Assembly: GCA_017309115.1 (NCBI GenBank)
Contig: JAFLEF010000007.1
Span: 124,001 to 188,000, forward strand
Direction of reading: 5' to 3'
DNA: 64,000 bases
DNA from: Verrucomicrobiota bacterium
GTDB lineage: Bacteria > Verrucomicrobiota > Verrucomicrobiia > Limisphaerales > UBA9464
The position numbers and the translations under genes are program-made. A model generated the notes under the pieces. The model was not told where the DNA came from. It did no database searches and saw nothing but the letters and a program-made list of their open reading frames with translations. This document shows, one piece after another, positions 27,003 through 34,585 of this stretch (the stretch's first letter is position 1; each line of letters begins with the position of its first letter).

Positions 27003-28171
27003 CCGGCCTGTCCTCCAGCAAACGCCCGACCCGGCGACAGCGAAACCGCCGACTCCGTTCCCCAACGTTCGCCCAATTGCCGACAAATTAGTTCGGCAAT
27101 TTCCGCCGCGGCCTGCGGCCGATCCAACCGAGCCAACGCCGCCGCCATTTGGTCCCGAGTCGATTCCGATTCGAGGAGGCCAAGCAAACTTCGCCCCAAC
27201 ACAGATCCGTCGGAAACCGTTTGATCCACCATTCGCGCGGCTCCGATTCGCACAAATACCTCGGCATTGCGCCGCTGGTGATCGCCCGCCGCGCTCGGAT
27301 AGGGAATCAGCACCGAGGGCAGCCGGCGGGCCGCCAACTCGGCCAGAGAGGAAGCTCCACTCCGGGAGACCACCACCGTCGCCGCCGCCAGCAACTGATC
27401 CATTTGGTTCGAGAAGGGACGGATCAGAGCCGGAATTCCCGCGCGCCGATAGGTTTCCGAAACCTCCTTGAAGTCCGCCGATCCCGTCAGATGCACCAAC
27501 TGAAGTCCGGGAAAGGTTTGTGCCAACTCCGGCAAGCACGCGAGGAACAGCTGATTCACTCCGTGCGCGCCCTGACTTCCCCCGGTCACCAACAGTACCG
27601 GCCGATCCTCGGCCAGACCCTGAGCCCGCCGCGATGCGCCCTGCTCTGCCAGGCGAATTTCCGGCCGAACCGGAGTGCCGGTCACGCACACTCGCCGAAC
27701 CCGCCATTGCGAGACGGCATCGGTCATTCCAGCAAAGCCCAAGTCGGCCAAGCGCCCCAGCCAGACATTGGCCCGGCCCGGGACCGCGTTGGATTCGTGT
27801 AGAAAAATCCGGGCGCCCACGCGACGTCCTGCCAGCACCGGAGCCGCCGCGGTAAAGCCGCCCATGGCCAAAACTGCAGCCGGTCGAAGGGACTTAAATT
27901 CTCGAACGGACTGGCGATACCCTTGCCAAGTTCCGCGCAGAAATCCCGCGAACCCCCGCCGGGTTAGCGCCACCTGGGGAAGAGTGACCACCGTAAAGCG
28001 ATGTCGGCTTGCCGCCAGACCCTGCTGATCAATCTCTTTGGGCGACACAAACAGAACCAACCGAGCGCCGCGCTCGGCCAATTCCTGGGCCACTGCCAAC
28101 CCTGGAAAGAGATGGCCTCCGGTGCCCCCACAGGCGAGAGCCACCGTCACACCTGGTTTCAATTGGGTCAT
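26999..28171 (-). CDS. murG: lipid II synthase (GlcNAc transferase)
   Basis: A 390-residue GT-B glycosyltransferase that adds GlcNAc to lipid I at the inner membrane face. CGGTGGHLFPGLAVA marks the N-terminal glycine loop; HESNAVPGRANVWLGR, VTGGSQGAHGVN and SRSGASSLAELAA (UDP-GlcNAc site) are all present. It overlaps ftsW and murB by 4 bases each. The C-terminus is about 20 residues longer than usual. Confidence 0.95.
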   Translation of the reverse strand: MTQLKPGVTVALACGGTGGHLFPGLAVAQELAERGARLVLFVSPKEIDQQGLAASRHRFTVVTLPQVALTRRGFAGFLRGTWQGYRQSVREFKSLRPAAVLAMGGFTAAAPVLAGRRVGARIFLHESNAVPGRANVWLGRLADLGFAGMTDAVSQWRVRRVCVTGTPVRPEIRLAEQGASRRAQGLAEDRPVLLVTGGSQGAHGVNQLFLACLPELAQTFPGLQLVHLTGSADFKEVSETYRRAGIPALIRPFSNQMDQLLAAATVVVSRSGASSLAELAARRLPSVLIPYPSAAGDHQRRNAEVFVRIGAARMVDQTVSDGSVLGRSLLGLLESESTRDQMAAALARLDRPQAAAEIAELICRQLGERWGTESAVSLSPGRAFAGGQAG

Positions 28172-29304
28172 TCCGGAAAGTCAGTGTCCGTCGAGCCGAA
28201 CGGATTCGGTACCGCGCTTCCCACGTTTGCCGCGGTCGGCACGTGAGCTTGGCGCGCAACGCTGATCAAAAGGCCGATCATGGTCAGGAGAACCACGGTC
28301 CCAGTACCACCGCGGCTCATAAACGGCAGCGCCATTCCCTTGTTAGGCAGAAGATGGGTGACCACACCGAGATTCACCAAGGCCTGGAGACCGATGACAA
28401 AGGTGATACCCGACGCCAGCATCATTCCAAATCCGTCACTCGCCCAATGAGCAATCAACGCCCCACAAAACAAAATGAACGCAAACGCCACCACGACTCC
28501 GAGGGTGGCCGGAAGCCCCAACTCCTCCCCGACTGCCGGCAGAATGAAGTCGGTATGGACTTCCGGCACTTTGAATTTGTGAGTGCCCCGACCAAAACCC
28601 GCCCCATGCCAACCGCCGGCTCCGAACGCATCCATTCCCCGGTCGACCTGGTAAGTCAGGGACTTGTTATCGCCCGGATTGAGGAAGGCTTGCACCCGGT
28701 CTCGGGCATATCCTGGAACAGAAAGCAGCACAGCAAAGGCTGCCAGGCCGGCCACCAGCGGAACCATGACCTGAGACCAGCGGGCCCCGCCCACCAGCAT
28801 GAGAGCCATGGTCACGGCACCCAACAACAGCGTAGTTCCCTTGTCGGGTTCGATCACGATGAGCCCCAACATCGGCACCGCAATGGCCCCCATTCCCAGG
28901 ATTCCCCCAGTGAAGGTGGCCATCCGGTGCTGAAACCGAACCGCGTACCAAGACAACACCAGGATCAGGGCCAATTTGGCAAACTCAGAGGGTTGCGTTC
29001 CCCACAACCAACGCTGTGCCCCCTTGTTGTTCGTTCCCAGAGGAGTCAATACCAACGCCAGAAGGATCAGAGCGACCAAGTAGACCGCCCAGACGAGACG
29101 ATCCAGCCGCCGATAATCCACAAAGGCTGCCGCCATCAAGCCGGCGAAACCGATGCCGCAAGCAAGGGCCTGTTTCACCAACCAGGGATGCAACCAATCG
29201 GCCCCGGGCGTGGCTCGTGACATCGTGATACTTGCCAGTGTCGCCAACCCCAACACCAACAATCCAGCCACGGCGCCGAGCAAAACAGTAATCGTTCGGT
29301 TCAT
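28168..29304 (-). CDS. ftsW: SEDS peptidoglycan polymerase FtsW
   Basis: A 378-residue polytopic membrane protein that polymerises lipid II at the division site with FtsI. SEDS features are NKGAQRWLWGTQPSEFAKL, EPDKGTTLLLG, the HTDFI segment with its catalytic Asp, AVGEELG and MALPFMSRGGTG. Position next to murG favours FtsW over RodA. The C-terminal tail is short and polar. Confidence 0.93.
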   Translation of the reverse strand: MNRTITVLLGAVAGLLVLGLATLASITMSRATPGADWLHPWLVKQALACGIGFAGLMAAAFVDYRRLDRLVWAVYLVALILLALVLTPLGTNNKGAQRWLWGTQPSEFAKLALILVLSWYAVRFQHRMATFTGGILGMGAIAVPMLGLIVIEPDKGTTLLLGAVTMALMLVGGARWSQVMVPLVAGLAAFAVLLSVPGYARDRVQAFLNPGDNKSLTYQVDRGMDAFGAGGWHGAGFGRGTHKFKVPEVHTDFILPAVGEELGLPATLGVVVAFAFILFCGALIAHWASDGFGMMLASGITFVIGLQALVNLGVVTHLLPNKGMALPFMSRGGTGTVVLLTMIGLLISVARQAHVPTAANVGSAVPNPFGSTDTDFPE

Positions 29305-29361
29305 GTGGCAGAATTGGAAGGGTTGAGCGGGCGGGCGCCGGACGGGGCTCCTGATTCCCGT

Positions 29362-30207
29362 TTATTGCGGGAGCGGATTGGCCGGGATGGCGGTCGGAGC
29401 AGTGGCGGGGAACGGGGGGGGAACCGAAGGTACCGGAGCCGGCTCCGTAGCCGCCGCGGTCTTGGACGGAATCTTCAGCTTCTGCCCCACCCGGATGTCA
29501 TTGGATTTCATTCCATTGACATCCCGAATCGCCTTCACCGTTGTGCCGTACTTTTTGGCGAGACGTGAGAGGTTGTCCCCACCTTTGACCACGTAGGTGA
29601 CCGATTCAGTACTGCCGGCGCGGGCGGTCACCGCAGAGCTTCCTGCGGTCGAAGCGGGAGTACCTCCGGCCGGAATGATCAGCTTATCGCCGACCTTTAG
29701 CTTTGCCAGGTCACGTCCGGGATTGGCTTCCTGCAATTGCTTGAAGGTCACGCCATTCTTCTTGGCGATGACAAAGGCCACTTCGCCCTTCTTCACCACG
29801 TGCTCGCTACCACCAAGGGTTCCGCCTCCACCGCTCGGATCGGTGGCGGTCGAGGGCACGAACGGAGGAGGAATCGTCGCCTCCGGCGTCTGTGTCACCG
29901 GCGGGAAGGCCGCATTGGTGCTTGGGTAGGACGGCGGAATGCCAGTCACAACATTCGACGCCGGGGCGTACGGATCCAGCGTTGGGAAATCGTTGGTCTC
30001 AGTCAAAACTGGCGGAGGGGGAGCGAAGGAATCCCCGGCCAAGGACGGGGCTTGGTTTTCCTCTTTCTTGCAGCCCAAGAAAAGGAAACCGCCGAGCACC
30101 ACCACATGCAGGGCGACGATGAAGGCCGCCATCTGAAAAGTGGATTTGCTGCGGGCTTGCTGTTCCAGCAAGGAGCCTTGGGGAACCAACGGATTGGGAT
30201 TGCTCAT
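29362..30207 (-). CDS. membrane-anchored protein with two LysM domains
   Basis: A 281-residue protein. A membrane helix at about 25-45 (MAAFIVALHVVVLGGFLFLG) is followed by a Pro-rich spacer and two LysM domains at about 135-179 and 203-247, then a Pro/Ala tail. LysM binds GlcNAc-containing glycans, so it probably anchors the envelope to peptidoglycan at the septum. GC at 46-47 within the helix end is not a typical lipobox. It lies in the place where murD is found in other dcw clusters and is preceded by an unusually long gap. ATG 30207 fits the domain order. Confidence 0.85.
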   Translation of the reverse strand: MSNPNPLVPQGSLLEQQARSKSTFQMAAFIVALHVVVLGGFLFLGCKKEENQAPSLAGDSFAPPPPVLTETNDFPTLDPYAPASNVVTGIPPSYPSTNAAFPPVTQTPEATIPPPFVPSTATDPSGGGGTLGGSEHVVKKGEVAFVIAKKNGVTFKQLQEANPGRDLAKLKVGDKLIIPAGGTPASTAGSSAVTARAGSTESVTYVVKGGDNLSRLAKKYGTTVKAIRDVNGMKSNDIRVGQKLKIPSKTAAATEPAPVPSVPPPFPATAPTAIPANPLPQ

Positions 30208-30630
30208 GGATTCGAAACGCCAGACGAAGGCGAAGGTTGAGGATGATGGGTAAAAACGCGGATCCAGTGATAAACCCTCCATTCACCACTGCACCCGGGA
30301 AAGCCCACACGGGGCGAAAATTCGATGTTGCCTCCCGCACTCGGGGAGGACACAGCCCGAAAAGGAGATCTGCTCGTTCGGGAACCGACCCTCCTTCTCC
30401 AAGCTGGAACTGCATTGACTTCACACCGGCCGGCGCCGCCGTGTACGCCACCCAGAGGACGGCTCGTTGCCAAGCCTTCCCACGCGTCCATTAAAGAGAA
30501 GCGGGCCACTACTGCAAGGGGCGAATGGATCGGAACCCACAATATCTCGCGTATTCCGTTCCAAAGCCCTCCTCGAAGCCGCACCCCCACGGTTCGCTTC
30601 TGACACCTACTTGAGACCATGAGTTTCACG
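30208..30630 (-). other. 423-base non-coding gap inside the dcw cluster
   Basis: This is the only large gap in an otherwise nearly gapless gene cluster. No frame gives a recognisable protein; in particular I see no MurD remnant. On the cluster strand it contains several short inverted repeats, such as CCCGAA...TTCGGG and CTCCC...GGGAG. It may hold a promoter or leader for the LysM-ftsW-murG segment, but nothing identifiable. Confidence 0.5.
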
Positions 30631-31755
30631 TTAACGAATTTTCAGGGTGCTCAAGGCCAGAACCGCACAGAAAACGGCTACAATATAAAAGCGGGTCACG
30701 ATCTTGGACTCCGGCCAACCCTTCTTGCGAAAGTGGTGATGCAAGGGGGACATCAACAAGAGACGCTCCCCTTGTCCGCGGGTTCGGCGAGTGTACTTGA
30801 ACCAACTCACCTGCAGCATCACGCTCACGGCCTCCGCCACAAACACTCCACCCGCAATCAGTAGAATAAATGGCTGATGAATCAGGACCGCCATTAGCCC
30901 CAGGGCTCCGCCCAACGCCAGGGATCCGGTGTCCCCCATGAACACCTCAGCCGGATGACAGTTGTACCAGAGAAATCCCAAGCTGGCCCCAATCAGCGCC
31001 GCGCATACCACGGTCAACTCACCGGCCCCCGGCACATGCGGTACCAACAGGTACGATGCGAACAGCTTGTTGCCGGCAATGTAGGTCATTACCAGGAAAA
31101 CCAGAGCCGTGATCAGAGTGCATCCGATCGCCAAGCCATCCATGCCGTCGGTCAGATTGACGGCATTGGAACTGCCCACGATGGCCAGCACCGCCAAGAT
31201 CAATCCCACCGCCGGCATTCCTGTCAGCAAGGCATTTTTCAAAAAGGGAATCTGGACGTCGGTGATCAAGGCTTGGGTCGAAGGCAATCGCCACAAATAG
31301 ATCCCGATGACCAAGGCCAGACCCACTTGGATCAGGAACTTCGCCCGGGAACTTGTGCCCTCATTGTTCTGACGTGTGACCTTCAGCCAATCGTCATAGA
31401 ATCCGAGTCCAGCGAGCACAATCAGCGAAAGAACGGTCAGCAGTACCAACGCGTTCCACCGCGCCCACAGCAGGACACTTAAATCCAGGACCAACACGAT
31501 CAGAATTCCGCCCATGGTGGGAGTTCCCCGTTTCGCCAAATCGGCCGCGGCGGCTGTGGCGTCTTTGGCCCCGGCCACATCCTTGGGGCGATACTCCTGC
31601 CGAAACCGCAAATCCCGCAGCCACTCAATCACCCGGGGCCCCAGCAACATGCTGAGGACCAAGGCCGTCAAGGCTGCGCCCGCGCTGCGAAACGTGATGT
31701 ATTGGAACACCGTCCACGGCGCGACCGGATACTGTTCTGACAGGTGATACAACAT
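30631..31755 (-). CDS. mraY: phospho-MurNAc-pentapeptide translocase
   Basis: A 374-residue polytopic membrane enzyme forming lipid I. Diagnostic features include KRGTPTMGGILI, the aspartate motif FYDDWLKV, NAVNLTDGMDGLAIG, FMGDTGSLALGGALG and SPLHHHFRKKGWPE. Normal length for the family. It starts 1 base after the murF stop. Confidence 0.96.
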   Translation of the reverse strand: MLYHLSEQYPVAPWTVFQYITFRSAGAALTALVLSMLLGPRVIEWLRDLRFRQEYRPKDVAGAKDATAAAADLAKRGTPTMGGILIVLVLDLSVLLWARWNALVLLTVLSLIVLAGLGFYDDWLKVTRQNNEGTSSRAKFLIQVGLALVIGIYLWRLPSTQALITDVQIPFLKNALLTGMPAVGLILAVLAIVGSSNAVNLTDGMDGLAIGCTLITALVFLVMTYIAGNKLFASYLLVPHVPGAGELTVVCAALIGASLGFLWYNCHPAEVFMGDTGSLALGGALGLMAVLIHQPFILLIAGGVFVAEAVSVMLQVSWFKYTRRTRGQGERLLLMSPLHHHFRKKGWPESKIVTRFYIVAVFCAVLALSTLKIR

Positions 31756-31756
31756 T

Positions 31757-33175
31757 TCAGCTCACTTCGGAAAACTGGGGATCCACCCGCTGATCCAGAC
31801 GTTCCAGCAAGAGGTCAACCAACCGGTCCAAACGACTGGAGCGGGAGGCCTTGACGAGCAGGGTATCCCCCGCGCGCAACTCCGACAGCAGGGCTTGGGC
31901 AGTCGCCTCCCAATCGGCCGAGGCGTGGGCCAAGGATTGACCTGCAGCGCCGGCCATAATGGCGGCATAGCGGCCCACTGCGTAAACCCGATCCACTTCC
32001 AAACGTGCCGCCGCCCTTCCCACCTCCGCATGCGCGGTCTCAGAGTGCGGTCCCAGTTCCGCCATATCTCCAAGTACCGCCACTCGACGGCCCGCGCACG
32101 GGAGGTCGGAAAGGGTCTGCAACCCTGCCAACATCGAGTCGGCATTGGCGTTGTAGGTATCGTCCAGAATATGGACTCCTGCGGCCGCCCGAGGATTGAG
32201 CCGACGGGAGGCCGGTTGAAAAGCAGCCAGGCCGTCGCGGGCGGCGGTGGGTTCCACGCCCAACTCGCACGCAACCGCCAGTGCATAAAGCGCGTTGGGC
32301 ACTGAATGACGGCCTGGCAAAATCATGGTGTATTCTCCGCTCCATTCCGGTCGAGGGGAGCGCACCGAAAATGTGGTTCCGCTCCAATCCATAGCCCGGA
32401 TTCCCGCGGTCCACTCGTTGGCGGCGCCATAGCCCACCCGAACAACCCGGGCTCGGGTTCTTTGCGCCAACTCTTCGGCATGCGGCGAAGCCCCATCCAG
32501 CACCAAAACTCCTCCCTGCTCAGCCGGCGGTAGAAGTTCGGCAAGCCACCCCTCTTCCTGGAGCACTCCGTTCAAATCCTGGAAAAACTCCAGATGCTCA
32601 CGCCCAATGCTGGTGATCACCCCGATTCGCGGCGCAATCATCCGAATCAGCGGAGCCAATTCCCCCGGATGATTGGTTCCCGCTTCGAGCACCGCGACAC
32701 CCAGCTTGGATTCCAACCTCAGCAACGTCGCCGGGACGCCAATGTCATTGTTGAAACTCGCCTCACTTCGCAGGGTGGGGAACGCCTGATTGAGCACCGA
32801 AGCAATCAGGTCCTTGGTTGTCGTTTTACCATTCGACCCACCCACACACAGGACCGGCAGGTCAAACTCACGACGATAAAACGCCGCCAGTTCTCCGTAG
32901 GCCCGACGCGGATCATCCACCACCACCAACGGCAGCCCGGGCGGAACGTCGTTCAGACGCGTGCGAGCCACCATCGCCACCAAACCTGGTCGCCCCACCA
33001 TCTCTCCCAAGAAGTCGTGGCCATCAAACCGCTCACCCTTCAGACAAACAAACAGGTCGCCCGGTTGGGTCGACTGGGAATGGGTCGTCACCCGGGTAAT
33101 CACTTGGGTCGGCGAACCGTGATACAGTTCGCCGCCGCACGCCGCCGCCACATACTGGAGAGTACGAGGTTCCAT
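31757..33175 (-). CDS. murF: UDP-MurNAc-tripeptide:D-Ala-D-Ala ligase
   Basis: A 472-residue Mur ligase adding D-Ala-D-Ala. The P-loop GGSNGKTTTKD is intact, followed by EAGTNHPGEL, LDDTYNANADSM and VLGDMAELG, all typical of MurF. It is the only Mur ligase in the window with a working nucleotide site. It lies 113 bases after the degenerate murE. Confidence 0.95.
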   Translation of the reverse strand: MEPRTLQYVAAACGGELYHGSPTQVITRVTTHSQSTQPGDLFVCLKGERFDGHDFLGEMVGRPGLVAMVARTRLNDVPPGLPLVVVDDPRRAYGELAAFYRREFDLPVLCVGGSNGKTTTKDLIASVLNQAFPTLRSEASFNNDIGVPATLLRLESKLGVAVLEAGTNHPGELAPLIRMIAPRIGVITSIGREHLEFFQDLNGVLQEEGWLAELLPPAEQGGVLVLDGASPHAEELAQRTRARVVRVGYGAANEWTAGIRAMDWSGTTFSVRSPRPEWSGEYTMILPGRHSVPNALYALAVACELGVEPTAARDGLAAFQPASRRLNPRAAAGVHILDDTYNANADSMLAGLQTLSDLPCAGRRVAVLGDMAELGPHSETAHAEVGRAAARLEVDRVYAVGRYAAIMAGAAGQSLAHASADWEATAQALLSELRAGDTLLVKASRSSRLDRLVDLLLERLDQRVDPQFSEVS

Positions 33176-33244
33176 TCAGTTCCTGACGGGTGGCGTCACT
33201 GCGTCGTTCCGGTCGGAGGACCCCGCTGTGAGGAAAATCTTCAT
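33176..33244 (-). CDS. possible 22-codon leader ORF before murF
   Basis: ATG 33244 opens a 22-codon frame (MKIFLTAGSSDRNDAVTPPV then RN) whose TGA is immediately followed by the murF ATG. It occupies most of the 113-base gap between murE-like and murF. No good ribosome site precedes it. Close stop-start spacing suggests translational coupling, but it may be chance. Confidence 0.2.
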   Translation of the reverse strand: MKIFLTAGSSDRNDAVTPPVRN

Positions 33245-33288
33245 GGTGTGAATTCAAAGTCCGGGCGCTGGCGTCCGCGGTGGCTGTG

Positions 33289-34584
33289 CTAAAGCCTGGT
33301 CCCTCCGTAACCACGAACCGCCAGCGCCGCCGAAAGTAGATCGCGGTCATCCCAGGGAATGACCGTGCTTTGCCGAATCTCCGTGCGGGTATGCGCCTTC
33401 CCCGTCACCAACACGACATCCCCCGCTCGCGCCAGACTGATGGCCCGGAACAAAGCGCGTTCGCGATCCGGTTCGAGCCCCCAGGCTCCCGCCTTTAAGC
33501 CCTCCGCCAACTCGGCACTCAAGGATTCCACGGAGGACTGACCGGGATCATCGGAGGTGACCACCGTAAAGTCAGCACTGGAGGCCGCCTGCCCCAGTTC
33601 ACGCCGACCCCATTCCCCCAAGGACTCCGGAGCACCCAGAACCAGGATTAACCGGCCCGTCGCGAACGTTCGGACGTCGTCCAGGAGATTACGAACAGCG
33701 ACCGGGGTTCGGGCGGCATCGACCAACACCCCGAATGGTTGCCCCGCCTGAACCGGCTCGAGAAAGCCGGGGGTCGGCCGCAACCGGGGGATCCGGCCCA
33801 ACTCCGTCGCCATTCCAGCTGACTGAACCGTTCGCCATGCTTGATTCAGAGCCCGCCAGTTTTGCCGACCCACCAAACGCGAACTGACGGGGGCGCCGTC
33901 GATTCGGCCGACAGATCCCCGCCAGGTTCCTTGGAAATCCACGTCATCCAGACCGCCGCCAGGCCCCATTTTGAACCGCAATTCAGGCTCCAAGGCGTGA
34001 CGCCACTGAAGATTGAGTTCAACGACGACCTGTTGTTGGCCCCGCCGGACGGCCTGCGCCAACAACTCAAAAAACTCAAAGAAATCGAGCTCCGAAACGC
34101 GCCGGTGAAGCACGCGATCCGCCGCCTCGCAGCTCAATTCCGAAAAGCCGGCCGCAGCTTGGCCGGGTCGGGACAGCAATTGAGCCAACAGATGAGTGAC
34201 GTTGGTTGAGAACAGCCGGGTTTCTCGCCCGGAGTCCGCCTCGGAAGGCACCCCGAAAAACTGGAGACTGCGTTCGGGATGGCCAAAAAACGCCGCTGCA
34301 GCTTGGGCAAAGGCCCGCCGACAATCCGGCACTTCAATTCTCGCCAGACCTGCCGGCAAGATGGCGTCCGGCTCGCAGATCACGGCCCGGGCTCCGCGAT
34401 CCGCAGCCGCATAAGCCGCCAACGGATCCGCCCGATGGCGCTCGGGCAGGGCGACAAAAACGGTTCCGGGCGATACCCGCCGGACATCCGGCGTCAGACC
34501 GCGGACTTCCTGCCGCCGATGCGCGGAGGAACCAGCCGGCCGTCGGCCCGGTGCAATCTGAAGCATGACGTCTTCGAGGAGCAT
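33289..34584 (-). CDS. degenerate MurE-like protein without P-loop
   Basis: A 431-residue protein in the exact place of murE, between ftsI and murF. The N-terminal MurE domain is recognisable (VRGLTPDVRRVSPGTVFVAL and AAAFFGHPERSLQFFGV), but where MurE has GVTGTNGKTTT it reads GVPSEADSGRETR (from 111). The EVSSHA region, the YAHTPD motif (here DAARTPV), the DNPR amino-acid-recognition motif (here DDPG) and GKGHE (here GKAHT) are all altered, while the C-terminal fold (RLILVLGAPESLGEWGR, WDDRDLLSAAL) persists. The frame is intact over its length. It cannot bind ATP as a Mur ligase and is best viewed as a pseudoenzyme. ATG 34584 lies 1 base after the ftsI stop. Confidence 0.8.
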   Translation of the reverse strand: MLLEDVMLQIAPGRRPAGSSAHRRQEVRGLTPDVRRVSPGTVFVALPERHRADPLAAYAAADRGARAVICEPDAILPAGLARIEVPDCRRAFAQAAAAFFGHPERSLQFFGVPSEADSGRETRLFSTNVTHLLAQLLSRPGQAAAGFSELSCEAADRVLHRRVSELDFFEFFELLAQAVRRGQQQVVVELNLQWRHALEPELRFKMGPGGGLDDVDFQGTWRGSVGRIDGAPVSSRLVGRQNWRALNQAWRTVQSAGMATELGRIPRLRPTPGFLEPVQAGQPFGVLVDAARTPVAVRNLLDDVRTFATGRLILVLGAPESLGEWGRRELGQAASSADFTVVTSDDPGQSSVESLSAELAEGLKAGAWGLEPDRERALFRAISLARAGDVVLVTGKAHTRTEIRQSTVIPWDDRDLLSAALAVRGYGGTRL

Positions 34585-34585
34585 G

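Noticed and set aside
27003..27707. An in-frame upstream extension of murB giving a 563-residue protein
   Set aside because: The extra part overlaps murG in another frame and is Gly/Ser/Arg-rich noise; the ATGA overlap at 27002 gives the normal MurB start.
30204..30629. A 141-codon minus-strand frame in the gap before the LysM gene, considered as a MurD remnant
   Set aside because: No Mur ligase motif or similarity is visible in any of the three frames on that strand.
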